A stretch of DNA of 44,035 nucleotides from Phenylobacterium sp. (GTDB taxonomy: Bacteria; Pseudomonadota; Alphaproteobacteria; Caulobacterales; Caulobacteraceae): positions 1 to 44,035 of the forward strand of contig NZ_JANXWD010000067.1 of NCBI RefSeq assembly GCF_025351295.1, written 5' to 3'. Positions 16,827 to 24,129 of this stretch are shown here, one piece after another. Made by a program: the position numbers and the translations under genes. Position 1 is the stretch's first letter; every line of letters begins with the position of its first letter. The notes beneath the pieces were generated by a model, which made no database searches, was not told the origin of the DNA, and was given only the letters and a program-made list of their open reading frames with translations.

Positions 16827-18032
16827 TCAGCTGACGATCCGGGCGGCCGTGAACGCCAGCCCGCACAGCAGCCCCGTCTGGCACAGCAGCGCCGCCAGAG
16901 GGCGCCAGCCCATGGACTGCAGGCCCTTGATCGAGGTCTTGGCGCCCACCGCCACCACGCCGGCGCCGATCAGCAGGTTCGAGGCGAAGGTGGCGGCCGG
17001 CAGGATGGTGGCGGGTACCAGCCCCAGGGTGCGGGCCGTGGCCAGGGCGAAGAAGCCGATCACGAAGCCCGGCAGCAGCATGGCGCGACTGGGGCCCGTC
17101 CCCTCGCCACGCGACCCGGCCACCGCGAAAGCCACCGAGGCGACCACCAGGGCCAGCAGCGACACCCGCACCAGCTTCACGGTGACCGCCAGGTCGCCCA
17201 CATGTGGCGAGACCGACTGGCCGGCGCCGGCCACCTGGGCGACGTCGTGGATCGAGGCGCCGAGGAACAGCGCGGTGGCGTCCGGCGGGAGGTGCGCGAC
17301 CCGCGCCAGCACCGGATAGGCCAGCATCGCCAGGGTCGAGAGCGTGGCGACCACGGCTACCACATAGCCGGTCTGGCGTTCCGTCTCCTCGCCCTTGGGC
17401 AGGATGGAGGCCACCGCCATGGCTGCCGAGGCGCCGCAGATCGCCGTGGCGCTGGCCGACAGCATGGCGAAGCCGCGCGGCAGGCCGAACAGCCGGCCGA
17501 TGCCGGACCCCAGCGCCAGGGTCAGGGCCACGCAGCCCAGCACCAGGGCCAGGGTCTGCACGCCCAGGCCGGCGATGTCACCGAGCGCGATGCGCAGGCC
17601 CAGCAAGGCGACGCCGACCCGCAGCAGCGGCCGCTCGGCGATCTTCAGACCTGGCGTCAGGTCGAAGCGGCCGGCCAGCGGCGCGGCGATCAGGAAGCCG
17701 CCCACCAGGGCGAAGGGCGCCACCGGCTGGCCCAGGGCCTTGGCGGCCAGGGTGGCGGCCAGGGTCAGCAGGCCGGCGACCAGCAGGCCGGGGACGAGCG
17801 CGGCCCGGCCCGTCCGCGCCGCCCTGGGCGCGGTGCGATGGGTGATCATCCGTTCGTGCAGCTCGCGGATCCGCCGGCTGCCCGACGCCTGGAAGGCAAA
17901 CGGGAACAGGCCGTGCAGCAGGCAGGCCACCGCGCCGGCCGCCATGGTGGCGGCATAGCCCCAGGCCGAGCCCAGGTGTTCGAGATAGCTCTCGCCCACC
18001 GTCTCCGGATGCTGCTTGAACGCCTTGATCAT
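16827..18032 (-). CDS. DUF6356-YeiH fusion: putative sulfate-exporter-type membrane protein
   Basis: 401 residues. From about residue 80 the protein is a YeiH/UPF0324 (PF03601-type) membrane protein with some ten helices. Landmarks are FALVGGFLIAAPLAGRF, LLRVGVALLGLRIALGDI, ATAICGASAAMAVASILP and FLGASIHDVAQVAGAGQ. The first 66 residues (KAFKQHPETVGESYLEHLG, a hydrophobic helix, then SRRIRELHERMITHR) look like DUF6356, usually a separate small membrane protein. There is no stop or obvious internal start with a ribosome-binding site between the two parts, so I call it a fusion. YeiH proteins are annotated as possible sulfate exporters on weak evidence, so the substrate is uncertain. Confidence 0.82.
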   Translation of the reverse strand: MIKAFKQHPETVGESYLEHLGSAWGYAATMAAGAVACLLHGLFPFAFQASGSRRIRELHERMITHRTAPRAARTGRAALVPGLLVAGLLTLAATLAAKALGQPVAPFALVGGFLIAAPLAGRFDLTPGLKIAERPLLRVGVALLGLRIALGDIAGLGVQTLALVLGCVALTLALGSGIGRLFGLPRGFAMLSASATAICGASAAMAVASILPKGEETERQTGYVVAVVATLSTLAMLAYPVLARVAHLPPDATALFLGASIHDVAQVAGAGQSVSPHVGDLAVTVKLVRVSLLALVVASVAFAVAGSRGEGTGPSRAMLLPGFVIGFFALATARTLGLVPATILPAATFASNLLIGAGVVAVGAKTSIKGLQSMGWRPLAALLCQTGLLCGLAFTAARIVS

Positions 18033-18268
18033 GCCGCCCGACCCCAGTCCTCAGGAACCAGGGATCAGGATGGCTGGCTGGGCCGGAATATCCTGGTCAG
18101 AGTTCGCCGCAACCGCGCCATCCGGGAGAACATGGCGCCCGCATTCCCCCAATCGGGAGAAGCTGGTTTCCACCCTGCGTTCAGCATTCCTGCCGAGGCG
18201 TTAACCGGCGGGGGTTTGACTCGGGTAGCGAAGGGCCTAGCCTCGCCAGATCGTTCTAGGAGTTGGAC

Positions 18269-18634
18269 ATGCGCAGGCTCATCCCCGTCCTCCCCGTGGG
18301 CGTCATCGCGCTTGGCGTGTTGGCCCTGGCCACCCCCGCCCTGGCGCTGACCGTCACCGCCGCGCCCAACCGCGATCAGGCCGCACACCTGCAGCAGCAG
18401 CGCGGCAGCACGGCCAACGTGGACCTGCGCGACACCCTGGCCGGCGGTGGGCGGCCCCAGGCGGGGGCGGACCTGACCAGTCGGCAGGGGTCCAATGACC
18501 AGACCCAGACCTTCAGCTTCGGGAACGTCACCACCACCGTGACCACCAGCCGCCAGGACTATCGCCAGGATTTCGACACCCCGCGCAGCCGCCTCGACCT
18601 GCTGCCGCCCCAATACACCCAGCGCCGGCGGTAG
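18269..18634 (+). CDS. Small secreted hypothetical protein
   Basis: 121 residues from ATG 18269, with AGGAG seven bases upstream; TTG 18263 is less likely. The signal peptide MRRLIPVLPVGVIALGVLALATPALA ends near residue 27. The mature part is hydrophilic and rich in Gln, Thr, Asp and Arg (DQAAHLQQQRGS, TFSFGNVTTTVTTSRQDY). It contains no cysteine and no motif I recognise. The upstream 50 bases hold a plausible promoter with TTTGACTC, which includes a GANTC site at 18218. Its stop codon lies inside the left arm of the following inverted repeat. Probably periplasmic; function unknown. Confidence 0.7.
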   Translation: MRRLIPVLPVGVIALGVLALATPALALTVTAAPNRDQAAHLQQQRGSTANVDLRDTLAGGGRPQAGADLTSRQGSNDQTQTFSFGNVTTTVTTSRQDYRQDFDTPRSRLDLLPPQYTQRRR

Positions 18635-18683
18635 AGCACCACAGCTTGAAGTGGATACCGGTTCAAGCGCCCGTCGTGCTCTA
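18632..18683. terminator. Inverted repeat at the 3' end of the secreted-protein gene
   Basis: TAGAGCAC (18632-18639) pairs with GTGCTCTA (18676-18683), and inside it GCTTGAA (18644-18650) pairs with TTCAAGC (18662-18668). This makes a two-part hairpin directly at the stop codon. It probably terminates or protects the mRNA. It may belong with the next repeat as one composite intergenic element. Confidence 0.5.
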
Positions 18684-18707
18684 GACATTTGTTTTCGAGC
18701 CTTTTTG

Positions 18708-18737
18708 TCCGGTTCAAATGATTCCGTTTGAACCGGA
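18708..18737. repeat. Perfect 11-bp inverted repeat with a GANTC site in the loop
   Basis: TCCGGTTCAAA (18708-18718) and TTTGAACCGGA (18727-18737) are exact complements separated by eight bases that contain GATTC. It is preceded by a T-rich stretch. The sequence resembles short palindromes I associate with intergenic regions of alphaproteobacteria, so it may be a dispersed REP-like unit. The rest of 18738-18960 shows no gene or clear signal. Confidence 0.5.
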
Positions 18738-18960
18738 AAGGATCTAGCGCGCGGCGCCGACCCGCCCACCCCCGGCGCGGCCGCCGCCCATCACGATCTG
18801 GCCGGTCCTCCTGCCGGCGGACCCAATCCAGCATTCCGATCACCCGATCGCAGCCGGCAGCCACAGCGGATCGCCGGCAATGCAACGGCGACATGAACCC
18901 CCAAACGGCCCCAAGTGCGACCGAATGGTCCTGAGGTTGGACCTTGACGCGCTGAAGGAC

Positions 18961-19035
18961 TGGAGCGGCCGGTGGGAATCGAACCCACGACATTCAGCTT
19001 GGGAAGCTGACGTTCTACCTCTGAACTACGGCCGC
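18961..19035 (-). tRNA. tRNA-Gly (anticodon CCC)
   Basis: Read on the minus strand, the gene starts GCGGCCG at 19035 and ends CGGCCGC-T-CCA at 18961, with the CCA encoded. The acceptor stem of seven pairs is perfect. The D region is AGTTCAGAGGTAGAAC. The anticodon arm is TCAGC-TTCCCAA-GCTGA with anticodon CCC, and the T arm contains GGTTCGATTCC. All cloverleaf parts are present. It decodes GGG glycine codons. Confidence 0.95.
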
Positions 19036-19349
19036 AGTCCTCTGGACATTAAGCCGGATGGTCGGGCGGGCCATGAAGCGCCGGGGGCGTTTGCAGTCCG
19101 TCTTACAGCCGGCGATCCAGCGGCGTCCCCAGTAGCCGCCTGCCCGGTCGCGCGCAAGGGTCGGACGAGGCGGCGGCAGCGCCCAGCCCGAGGATCGAGC
19201 GAATACCAGCGGCAAATGCGCGCGCGTCGTCTAGTCACGCTTCGGATTGTGCCGTAATGAATCGTATCACGGCGAGCTGGGGCGCGCCGAGTTCCTTCTG
19301 ACCTTCGATGACGTACTGCCTATGGAATGAGCCGCAGAAAACGTTGGCT
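19036..19349. other. Non-coding stretch between the tRNA and the first beta-helix gene
   Basis: I see no convincing gene here. Open frames in this stretch are rich in Arg, Ala and Pro or read through the tRNA. The sequence turns AT-richer toward 19250, where a GAATC site occurs at 19259. The tRNA-Gly promoter should lie just to the right of 19035. Confidence 0.5.
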
Positions 19350-19385
19350 GCGGCAAATTATCCACAAATGTCATACAATTGTATC
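19350..19385 (+). promoter_or_regulatory. Conserved upstream box of the beta-helix genes, copy A (contains a DnaA-box match)
   Basis: This box aligns with 43023-43056 in front of the second beta-helix gene. The core CCACAAATGTCATA (19362-19375) differs from the other copy by one base, with GCG.CAA and ATTG.ATC flanks also shared. It lies about 190-225 bases upstream of the start codon. Inside it TTATCCACA (19358-19366) matches the DnaA-box consensus exactly. Probably a promoter or operator. Confidence 0.5.
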
Positions 19386-19436
19386 GTTAACGCGGGCCGC
19401 TAGTCTCTGCCACACTCTCGTCATAGTTGCCTATAC

Positions 19437-19457
19437 AGAGACGAATTGGGCGTCTCT
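19437..19457. promoter_or_regulatory. Inverted repeat upstream of the beta-helix gene
   Basis: AGAGACG (19437-19443) and CGTCTCT (19451-19457) are perfect complements around a seven-base AT-rich centre. The position, about 120 bases before the start codon, suits an operator or a 5'-leader hairpin. The second beta-helix gene does not have this repeat. Confidence 0.35.
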
Positions 19458-19575
19458 TACGGTTAATCGGGCTGAAACCATCTTTTCGTAGGATGGGCTC
19501 TGATCTCGGAAACCTGAGTTCTTCGAAAACGGGGTCCCGAGCGGCCGCGCACGGGAAAATACAAGGGGAAATTGC

Positions 19576-21534
19576 GTGGCGACTATCAACGTGAGCAGCA
19601 CCGCTATGCTGGCCAGCGCCCTCAAGGGCGCGGATGCGGGCGATGTCATCAAGCTGGCGACCGGGACCTATACAGGCCTCAGCATCGGCAACCTCTCCTA
19701 CGGGTCGGGGATCACGATCACCTCGGCGGACGCGTCGAAGCCGGCGATCATCACCGACTTCACCCTGGCGAACATGCAGGGCGTGACCTTCAGCCGCGTC
19801 GAGATGGCGACCCTGAGCCACCCCGACCTGATCGCCATCGATGCCGGCTACTTCGCGTTCAAGGTCTACAAGGGCAGCAGCGACATCACCTTCGACCATG
19901 TGAACTTCCACGGGTCGGACGACGGCAACGCGGCCAACGACGTGATGGGCCTGCAGATTCGCGACAGCGACAACATCACCGTCACCAACTCCGAGTTCCA
20001 CGACCTGGCGCGGGCATTGGCGGTCGGCCAGACCGACAACATCAGGATCGCCGGCAACAACGTCCACGACCTGCGTTCCGACGGCTTTGACTTCGCCGAG
20101 GTCGGCCACATCTCCATCACCGGCAACACCTTCGAGACCTTCAACCCCAACCCGACCGACCACCCGGACGCGATCCAGTTCTGGACGTCCGGCACCACCA
20201 CCGCCTCGCATGACATCCTCATCTCGGGCAACGTGATCCTGAAGGGGGACGGCGACTACACCCAGGGGATCTTCCTGCGCGACCAGGTCGGCACCCTGCA
20301 CTACGAGCGGGTGACGATCGCCGACAACCTGATCGTCGGCACCGGCTACAGCGGCATCCGCGTCCAGGGCGCCAACGGGATCACCATCAGCCGGAACGAG
20401 CTGGTCTCCTTCGACGGCGACAACAAGACCTACATGCTGATCCAGGACTCCGACAAGGTGGTGTCGACCGGCAACAAAGGCGCCCAGATCGGCTACGACA
20501 ACTCCACCCACGTCACCGAGGTTGGCACCGTCGCCACCACGGCCATCACCGACCACGGCGCGGCGGCGGAGCAGAACTGGCTGAACACCCACGCCATGTC
20601 CGCCGACCAGCGGGCGTTGCTGCAGGCCGCGGCGGACGCCGCCAAGGCGATCTACGTCGCGCCGCCGGAAGTGGCCCACGCCGGCAACGAGTCGCTGGTC
20701 GGCAACGCGGACGGCAATGTGATCAACGCCTATGGCGGCAACGACACCCTGGCCGGCCTGGGCGGCGCGGACACCCTGGTCGGCGGCACCGGCAACGACG
20801 TCTACATCATCGACAACGGCTCCGACCTGATCGTCGAAAAGCCCGGCGAGGGCATCGACACCGTCATCGCCCGCGGCGAGCACTTCCTCGAGCCCAATGT
20901 CGAGAACCTGATCATCGAGACCGACGACGACAAGGGCTGGCGCGGCTGGGGCAACGAGCTCAACAACCGCATCACCGGCAACGCCGGGGCCAATGCGCTC
21001 GACGGCGGGGCCGGCAACGACACCATCGACGGCGGCGCGGGCAACGACACCATCACCGGCGGTCCGGGCAACGACCGCCTCACGGGCGGCGCCGGCGACG
21101 ACGTGTTCCGGTTCGCGCCGGGCGGCGGCAGGGACACCATCACCGATCTCGGCGCGAGCTCCAGCACGCATCTCGCCAGCGACGGCAGCATCGACGCCGG
21201 CGTCGATCCGGGCAGCGACGGCAGCATCGATCCCGGCCCCGATCTTGGCAGCATTTTCAGCTTCGACCCCGGCGGCTTCGACCCTGGCAGCCTCCTCGGC
21301 GGCGTCGCCGGCAGTGGCCTGGTCCCCGACCCCGGCCTCGACGCGGGCGCCAGCGGCGGCTCCGGTCGCGAGCTGCTGGATATCTCGGCCTATATCAAGG
21401 CCGGGTTCGCCCCGAAGGTCACGGAGGTCAACCATCACGCGGTGATTTCCTTCAGCAACGGCGACAGCATCGCCATCCTGAACCTGCATGCGAGCGCGTT
21501 CGGCGACGTCTCGAAAATCGGCTGGCTGTTCTGA
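19576..21534 (+). CDS. Secreted right-handed beta-helix protein with C-terminal RTX calcium-binding repeats
   Basis: 652 residues from GTG 19576, with AAGGGGA in front. Residues 1-270 form a parallel beta-helix: repeated short strands with Asn turns such as ITVTNSEFHDLARALAVG, IRIAGNNVHDLRSDGFDF and ITISRNELVSFDGD. RTX repeats start near 376 (GGNDTLAGLGGADTLVGG) and continue near 476-510 (GGAGNDTIDGGAGNDTI), ending in an M10-type cap (ELLDISAYIKAGF). There is no N-terminal signal peptide, so export by a type I system is expected, though no transporter is nearby. The helix resembles mannuronan-epimerase/lyase-type proteins, but no catalytic set is identified. A 70-residue Asp/Gly/Pro/Ser-rich insert (about 526-596) splits the last repeat from the cap. 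A paralog starts at 43175. Confidence 0.85.
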   Translation: MATINVSSTAMLASALKGADAGDVIKLATGTYTGLSIGNLSYGSGITITSADASKPAIITDFTLANMQGVTFSRVEMATLSHPDLIAIDAGYFAFKVYKGSSDITFDHVNFHGSDDGNAANDVMGLQIRDSDNITVTNSEFHDLARALAVGQTDNIRIAGNNVHDLRSDGFDFAEVGHISITGNTFETFNPNPTDHPDAIQFWTSGTTTASHDILISGNVILKGDGDYTQGIFLRDQVGTLHYERVTIADNLIVGTGYSGIRVQGANGITISRNELVSFDGDNKTYMLIQDSDKVVSTGNKGAQIGYDNSTHVTEVGTVATTAITDHGAAAEQNWLNTHAMSADQRALLQAAADAAKAIYVAPPEVAHAGNESLVGNADGNVINAYGGNDTLAGLGGADTLVGGTGNDVYIIDNGSDLIVEKPGEGIDTVIARGEHFLEPNVENLIIETDDDKGWRGWGNELNNRITGNAGANALDGGAGNDTIDGGAGNDTITGGPGNDRLTGGAGDDVFRFAPGGGRDTITDLGASSSTHLASDGSIDAGVDPGSDGSIDPGPDLGSIFSFDPGGFDPGSLLGGVAGSGLVPDPGLDAGASGGSGRELLDISAYIKAGFAPKVTEVNHHAVISFSNGDSIAILNLHASAFGDVSKIGWLF

Positions 21535-21607
21535 CCCTCAGAGCGCGCGCGTTGACCTGATCGCCTGCGGACCCCACCATGGCCGCCTGATCAGAAGGAG
21601 GCCCCCC

Positions 21608-22198
21608 ATGGCAGACGGCGAGACGCTCGACCGGGCGAAGTTCCACACCATGGTCGACAGCACCGCGGAGGACTGGGCGGCCATCGGCCGGGCCGGCGCA
21701 CCGCACCGCGGCGAGCATGTGGACCGCATCCTGGCGCACCTGAAGCTGCTGGACGGCGACGACGGCGGGTTCGCGGTGGACCGGCTGGAGCACTCGCTGC
21801 AGACCGCCAGCCGGGCGCACCGGGCCGGGCAGGACGAGGAATATGTGGTCTGCGCCCTGTTGCACGACCTGGGCGACATCCTGCTGCCGGCCAGTCACGC
21901 GGAACTGGGGGCGGCGATCCTGAAGCCCTATGTCTCGGCGCGGAACCACTGGATGGTCGAGCACCATGGCATCTTCCAGGGCTACTATTTCTTCCACCAC
22001 ATCGGCCTGGACCGCGACATGCGCGAGGAATTCCGTGGCCATCCGGACTTCGAATACACCGCCCAGTTCTGCCATCTCTACGACCAGAACTCGTTCGACC
22101 CGGCCTATGAGTCGATGCCGCTGGACGCCTTCGTTCCGATGATGCGGCGGGTGATGGGGACGCCGGTGCGCTCGATCTACAAGCGGCCAGCGGCTTAA
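21608..22198 (+). CDS. HD-domain protein, possible PhnZ-like diiron oxygenase
   Basis: 196 residues from ATG 21608, with a strong AAGGAGG site. The HD pattern is H62 (LEHSLQTA), H86-D87 (CALLHDLGD), H97 (SHAELGAAIL), H119/H120 (MVEHHGIF) and D159 (HLYDQNSFDP). Having an extra histidine pair plus a C-terminal Asp in a Tyr-Asp-Gln setting resembles the mixed-valent diiron oxygenases of the HD fold (PhnZ, TmpB, and more distantly MIOX) rather than nucleotide phosphohydrolases. The spacing of 24 residues from the first His to the HD pair also matches what I recall for PhnZ. The phosphonate genes expected of a true PhnZ partner are absent. It ends tail-to-tail with the XRE gene, sharing TTAA. Confidence 0.75.
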   Translation: MADGETLDRAKFHTMVDSTAEDWAAIGRAGAPHRGEHVDRILAHLKLLDGDDGGFAVDRLEHSLQTASRAHRAGQDEEYVVCALLHDLGDILLPASHAELGAAILKPYVSARNHWMVEHHGIFQGYYFFHHIGLDRDMREEFRGHPDFEYTAQFCHLYDQNSFDPAYESMPLDAFVPMMRRVMGTPVRSIYKRPAA

Positions 22199-22392
22199 AA
22201 GGTCTCGTCCACGAACACCTGCTCGATCGTCAGGCCGAACAGGCGCGCGATGCGGAAGGCCAGCGGCAGGCTCGGATCGTACTTGCCGGTCTCCAGCGCG
22301 TTGACGCTCTGGCGTGAGACGCTGAGCCGTTCGGCGAGGTCGGCCTGGCTCCAGTCGCGTTCGGCGCGCAGCACCTTCAGGCGGTTCTTCAT
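22195..22392 (-). CDS. XRE-family helix-turn-helix regulator
   Basis: 65 residues from ATG 22392, which overlaps the stop of the membrane-protein gene as ATGA. The frame is open to 22407 but that reading has no advantage. It is almost entirely one HTH domain: MKNRLKVLRAERDWSQADLA, then ERLSVSRQSVNALETGKYDP, then LPLAFRIARLFGLTIEQVF. This compact YozG-like repressor is often paired with a small membrane protein, as here. It probably binds the repeat upstream of the membrane-protein gene and regulates its own operon (inference). Confidence 0.9.
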   Translation of the reverse strand: MKNRLKVLRAERDWSQADLAERLSVSRQSVNALETGKYDPSLPLAFRIARLFGLTIEQVFVDETF

Positions 22393-22814
22393 CGGCGACG
22401 GAGCCACCAGCCGGCGCCGACCAGCGCGAAACCCATGACCTGCGTGGCGGCCAAGCCCAGGGCGCCAAGGCAGATGAGGTCCACCCGGCTCCAGGCGCCA
22501 TGCAGCACCAGGTCGAGCCAGGGCGCGCCCGTCACGACGTAGACCAGCAGGGCGAGCATGGTCAGCACGGTCGCCCCGCCGCCGCCCCAGTACCAGGCGA
22601 ACCGCTCGGCGCTGCGACCCACCTCGTCCAGGCGGCTGCGCAGCAGGAGACTCGCGCCAATTCCGCCGCCCGCCACCACCGCCATCCCCACCATGGCCGC
22701 CAGCGGATGGCCCAGGAACAGCAGGCCCTTGATCACGGCCCAGCCGATGAAGGCCAGAATCGCCGCGCCGACCATATAGGACGCGCCGCCGAGCACGCCT
22801 TTGGCTGCCGTCAT
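22389..22814 (-). CDS. Four-helix membrane protein, partner of the XRE regulator
   Basis: 141 residues from ATG 22814, with GGGAGG in front; the longer frame from 22853 would read through the operator. Four hydrophobic segments are visible: GGASYMVGAAILAFIGWAVI, GHPLAAMVGMAVVAGGGIGA, WGGGGATVLTMLALLVYVVT and ICLGALGLAATQVMGFALVG. The loops between them are short and charged. The layout matches the unnamed integral membrane proteins that travel with small XRE regulators. The signal it senses, if any, is unknown. It is first in a two-gene operon. Confidence 0.8.
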   Translation of the reverse strand: MTAAKGVLGGASYMVGAAILAFIGWAVIKGLLFLGHPLAAMVGMAVVAGGGIGASLLLRSRLDEVGRSAERFAWYWGGGGATVLTMLALLVYVVTGAPWLDLVLHGAWSRVDLICLGALGLAATQVMGFALVGAGWWLRRR

Positions 22815-22823
22815 GTCGACCTC

Positions 22824-22872
22824 CCTTGTCTTAATGACAAGGAAACACGACATGGATCTTATGTCAAGGAAA
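22824..22872. promoter_or_regulatory. Operator-like repeats in front of the membrane protein/XRE operon
   Basis: CCTTGTC-TTAAT-GACAAGG (22824-22842) is a perfect inverted repeat. On the minus strand TTTCCTTGTCAT (22845-22834) and TTTCCTTGACAT (22872-22861) form direct repeats that differ at one base, 27 bases apart. The spacing and position between dcd and the operon fit binding sites for the XRE repressor. Confidence 0.55.
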
Positions 22873-22874
22873 CC

Positions 22875-23891
22875 TTACTCCCAGACCTGGAAGTGCTTCG
22901 ACAGCTTGAGGCCCTGGCGCTGGTAATGCGACCCGAGGTCGCCGTAGAGTCGCGTCGGCTTTTCGGTGAGCGGTTCGTAGACCAGCCGGGCCACGGTCTG
23001 GCCGTCTTCCAGGATGAACGGGGTCTCGTGGCTGCGGACCTCCAGCACGCCCTTGGAGCCCTTGCCGTGCGCCTCGTCGGTGCCGAACCCCGGGTCGAAG
23101 AAGCCGGCGTAGTGGACGCGGAACTCGCCGACCGACGGGTCGATGGGGGTCATCTCGGCGGCCTCCATCACCGGGATCTCCACCGCGCCCTTGGAGGCCA
23201 GGATATAGAACTCGCCGGGGTCCAGCAGCAGCTGGCCGCCCCGCGGGTACAGCGGCTCCCAGAAGTCGTGCGGGTCGTGGCCGTCCTCGTGGTCCAGATC
23301 GACGACCCCGGCGTGGCGGCGGCCGCGGAAGCCCGCGATATCGCCGGTCAGGTCGACGCCGACGCTCTCGACGCGCAGGCGGGGCGGCTGGCCGGCCTTG
23401 AGGCGCAGCTGGTTGAGCCGCGTGCCGGAGCGGACCAGGACCGAGAAGGTCTGCGGCGCGATCTCCATGTAGATCGGGCCCTCATAGCCCTCGACCACGT
23501 CATCGAAGGCGTGGCCGTAGTCCGACAACAGGCGCACGAAGACATCGACCCGGCCGGTGGAGCTCTTGGGGTTGGCGCGGGCCGACACGCCGGCCGGCAG
23601 CTTCAGTCGCTCCTGCAGCTCGGCGATGTAGACGCAGCCGCGCTCCAGCACGGCGCCCCGGGTGAGGTCTAGCTCATGCATGGCCACCTCGGCGATCCGC
23701 GCCCGCACGGCGCCGTGGCGCGGCAGAAACGAGGCCCGCACCCGCCAGCAGCGGCCGGCCAGCCGCAGGTCCAGGCTGGCCGGCTGGACCTGGTCGTCCT
23801 CGAACGGCGTGGCGGCCGCGATCGCGCCCTCGCGGATCAGGGCTTCGATGGACTGGCAGGGCAGGATGCCCGGGACGTTGAAGTCGCGCAT
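22875..23891 (-). CDS. dcd: 2'-deoxycytidine 5'-triphosphate deaminase
   Basis: 338 residues, the long alphaproteobacterial form made of two dUTPase-like halves. Landmarks are GILPCQSIEALIREGAI at the start, FEDDQVQPASLDLRL, and the catalytic ANPKSSTGRVDVFVRL. The second half has LLLDPGEFYILASKG, GEFRVHYAGFFDPGFG and the closing LGSHYQRQGLKLSKHFQ. The enzyme deaminates dCTP to dUTP, feeding dTMP synthesis. It diverges from metZ. Its 3' end is 60 bases from the XRE-type operon, which runs on the same strand. Confidence 0.92.
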   Translation of the reverse strand: MRDFNVPGILPCQSIEALIREGAIAAATPFEDDQVQPASLDLRLAGRCWRVRASFLPRHGAVRARIAEVAMHELDLTRGAVLERGCVYIAELQERLKLPAGVSARANPKSSTGRVDVFVRLLSDYGHAFDDVVEGYEGPIYMEIAPQTFSVLVRSGTRLNQLRLKAGQPPRLRVESVGVDLTGDIAGFRGRRHAGVVDLDHEDGHDPHDFWEPLYPRGGQLLLDPGEFYILASKGAVEIPVMEAAEMTPIDPSVGEFRVHYAGFFDPGFGTDEAHGKGSKGVLEVRSHETPFILEDGQTVARLVYEPLTEKPTRLYGDLGSHYQRQGLKLSKHFQVWE

Positions 23892-23938
23892 GGGCGGCGG
23901 ACAGTTACCTCAGAACGGTCGCGTGGCAAGAGAAGGGG

Positions 23939-24040
23939 GACCGCAGAAAACACTGAATGCGCAGAAACCCGGCCGAGCCGGCCCCAACGGGTCGCGAGCC
24001 TCAGGTCCGTCCTTCTGCGAATTCTGCGTTTTCTGCGGTC
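23939..24040. repeat. 28-bp imperfect inverted repeat between dcd and metZ
   Basis: The arms 23939-23966 and 24013-24040 match at 25 of 28 positions when one is reverse-complemented. Both contain GACCGCAGAAAA at the outer end and CGCAGAA at the inner end. The centre has a GGCC-GA-GCC-GGCC stretch. It may be a dispersed intergenic element or a leader hairpin of metZ. Confidence 0.6.
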
Positions 24041-24077
24041 TCATATTCCGGAGCCGCTTCGCCACAAGCGGACCTTG

Positions 24078-24112
24078 ACGGCCTGCGCTCCGACGTTCAT
24101 CCCGCAGGCCGT
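24078..24112 (+). promoter_or_regulatory. Strong leader hairpin immediately before the metZ ribosome-binding site
   Basis: ACGGCCTGCG (24078-24087) pairs perfectly with CGCAGGCCGT (24103-24112) around a 15-base loop. The ribosome-binding site AAAGGAGG starts five bases later. The GGCCT of the left arm could instead pair with the AGGCC that overlaps the ribosome-binding site (24122-24126). That would give a simple on/off switch. It has no SAM-II GCTAAA core. Confidence 0.4.
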
Positions 24113-24129
24113 TTCCAAAGGAGGCCAGC

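Noticed and set aside
18880..19257. Plus-strand open frame reading GRWESNPRHSAWEADVLPLN
   Set aside because: It runs across the tRNA-Gly on the opposite strand. That peptide is the familiar false translation of a tRNA gene.
24061..24129. SAM-II riboswitch upstream of metZ
   Set aside because: Position and gene are right and a TTGACGGC...ACGTT resemblance exists, but the GCTAAA core and pseudoknot pairing are missing. I report only a hairpin.
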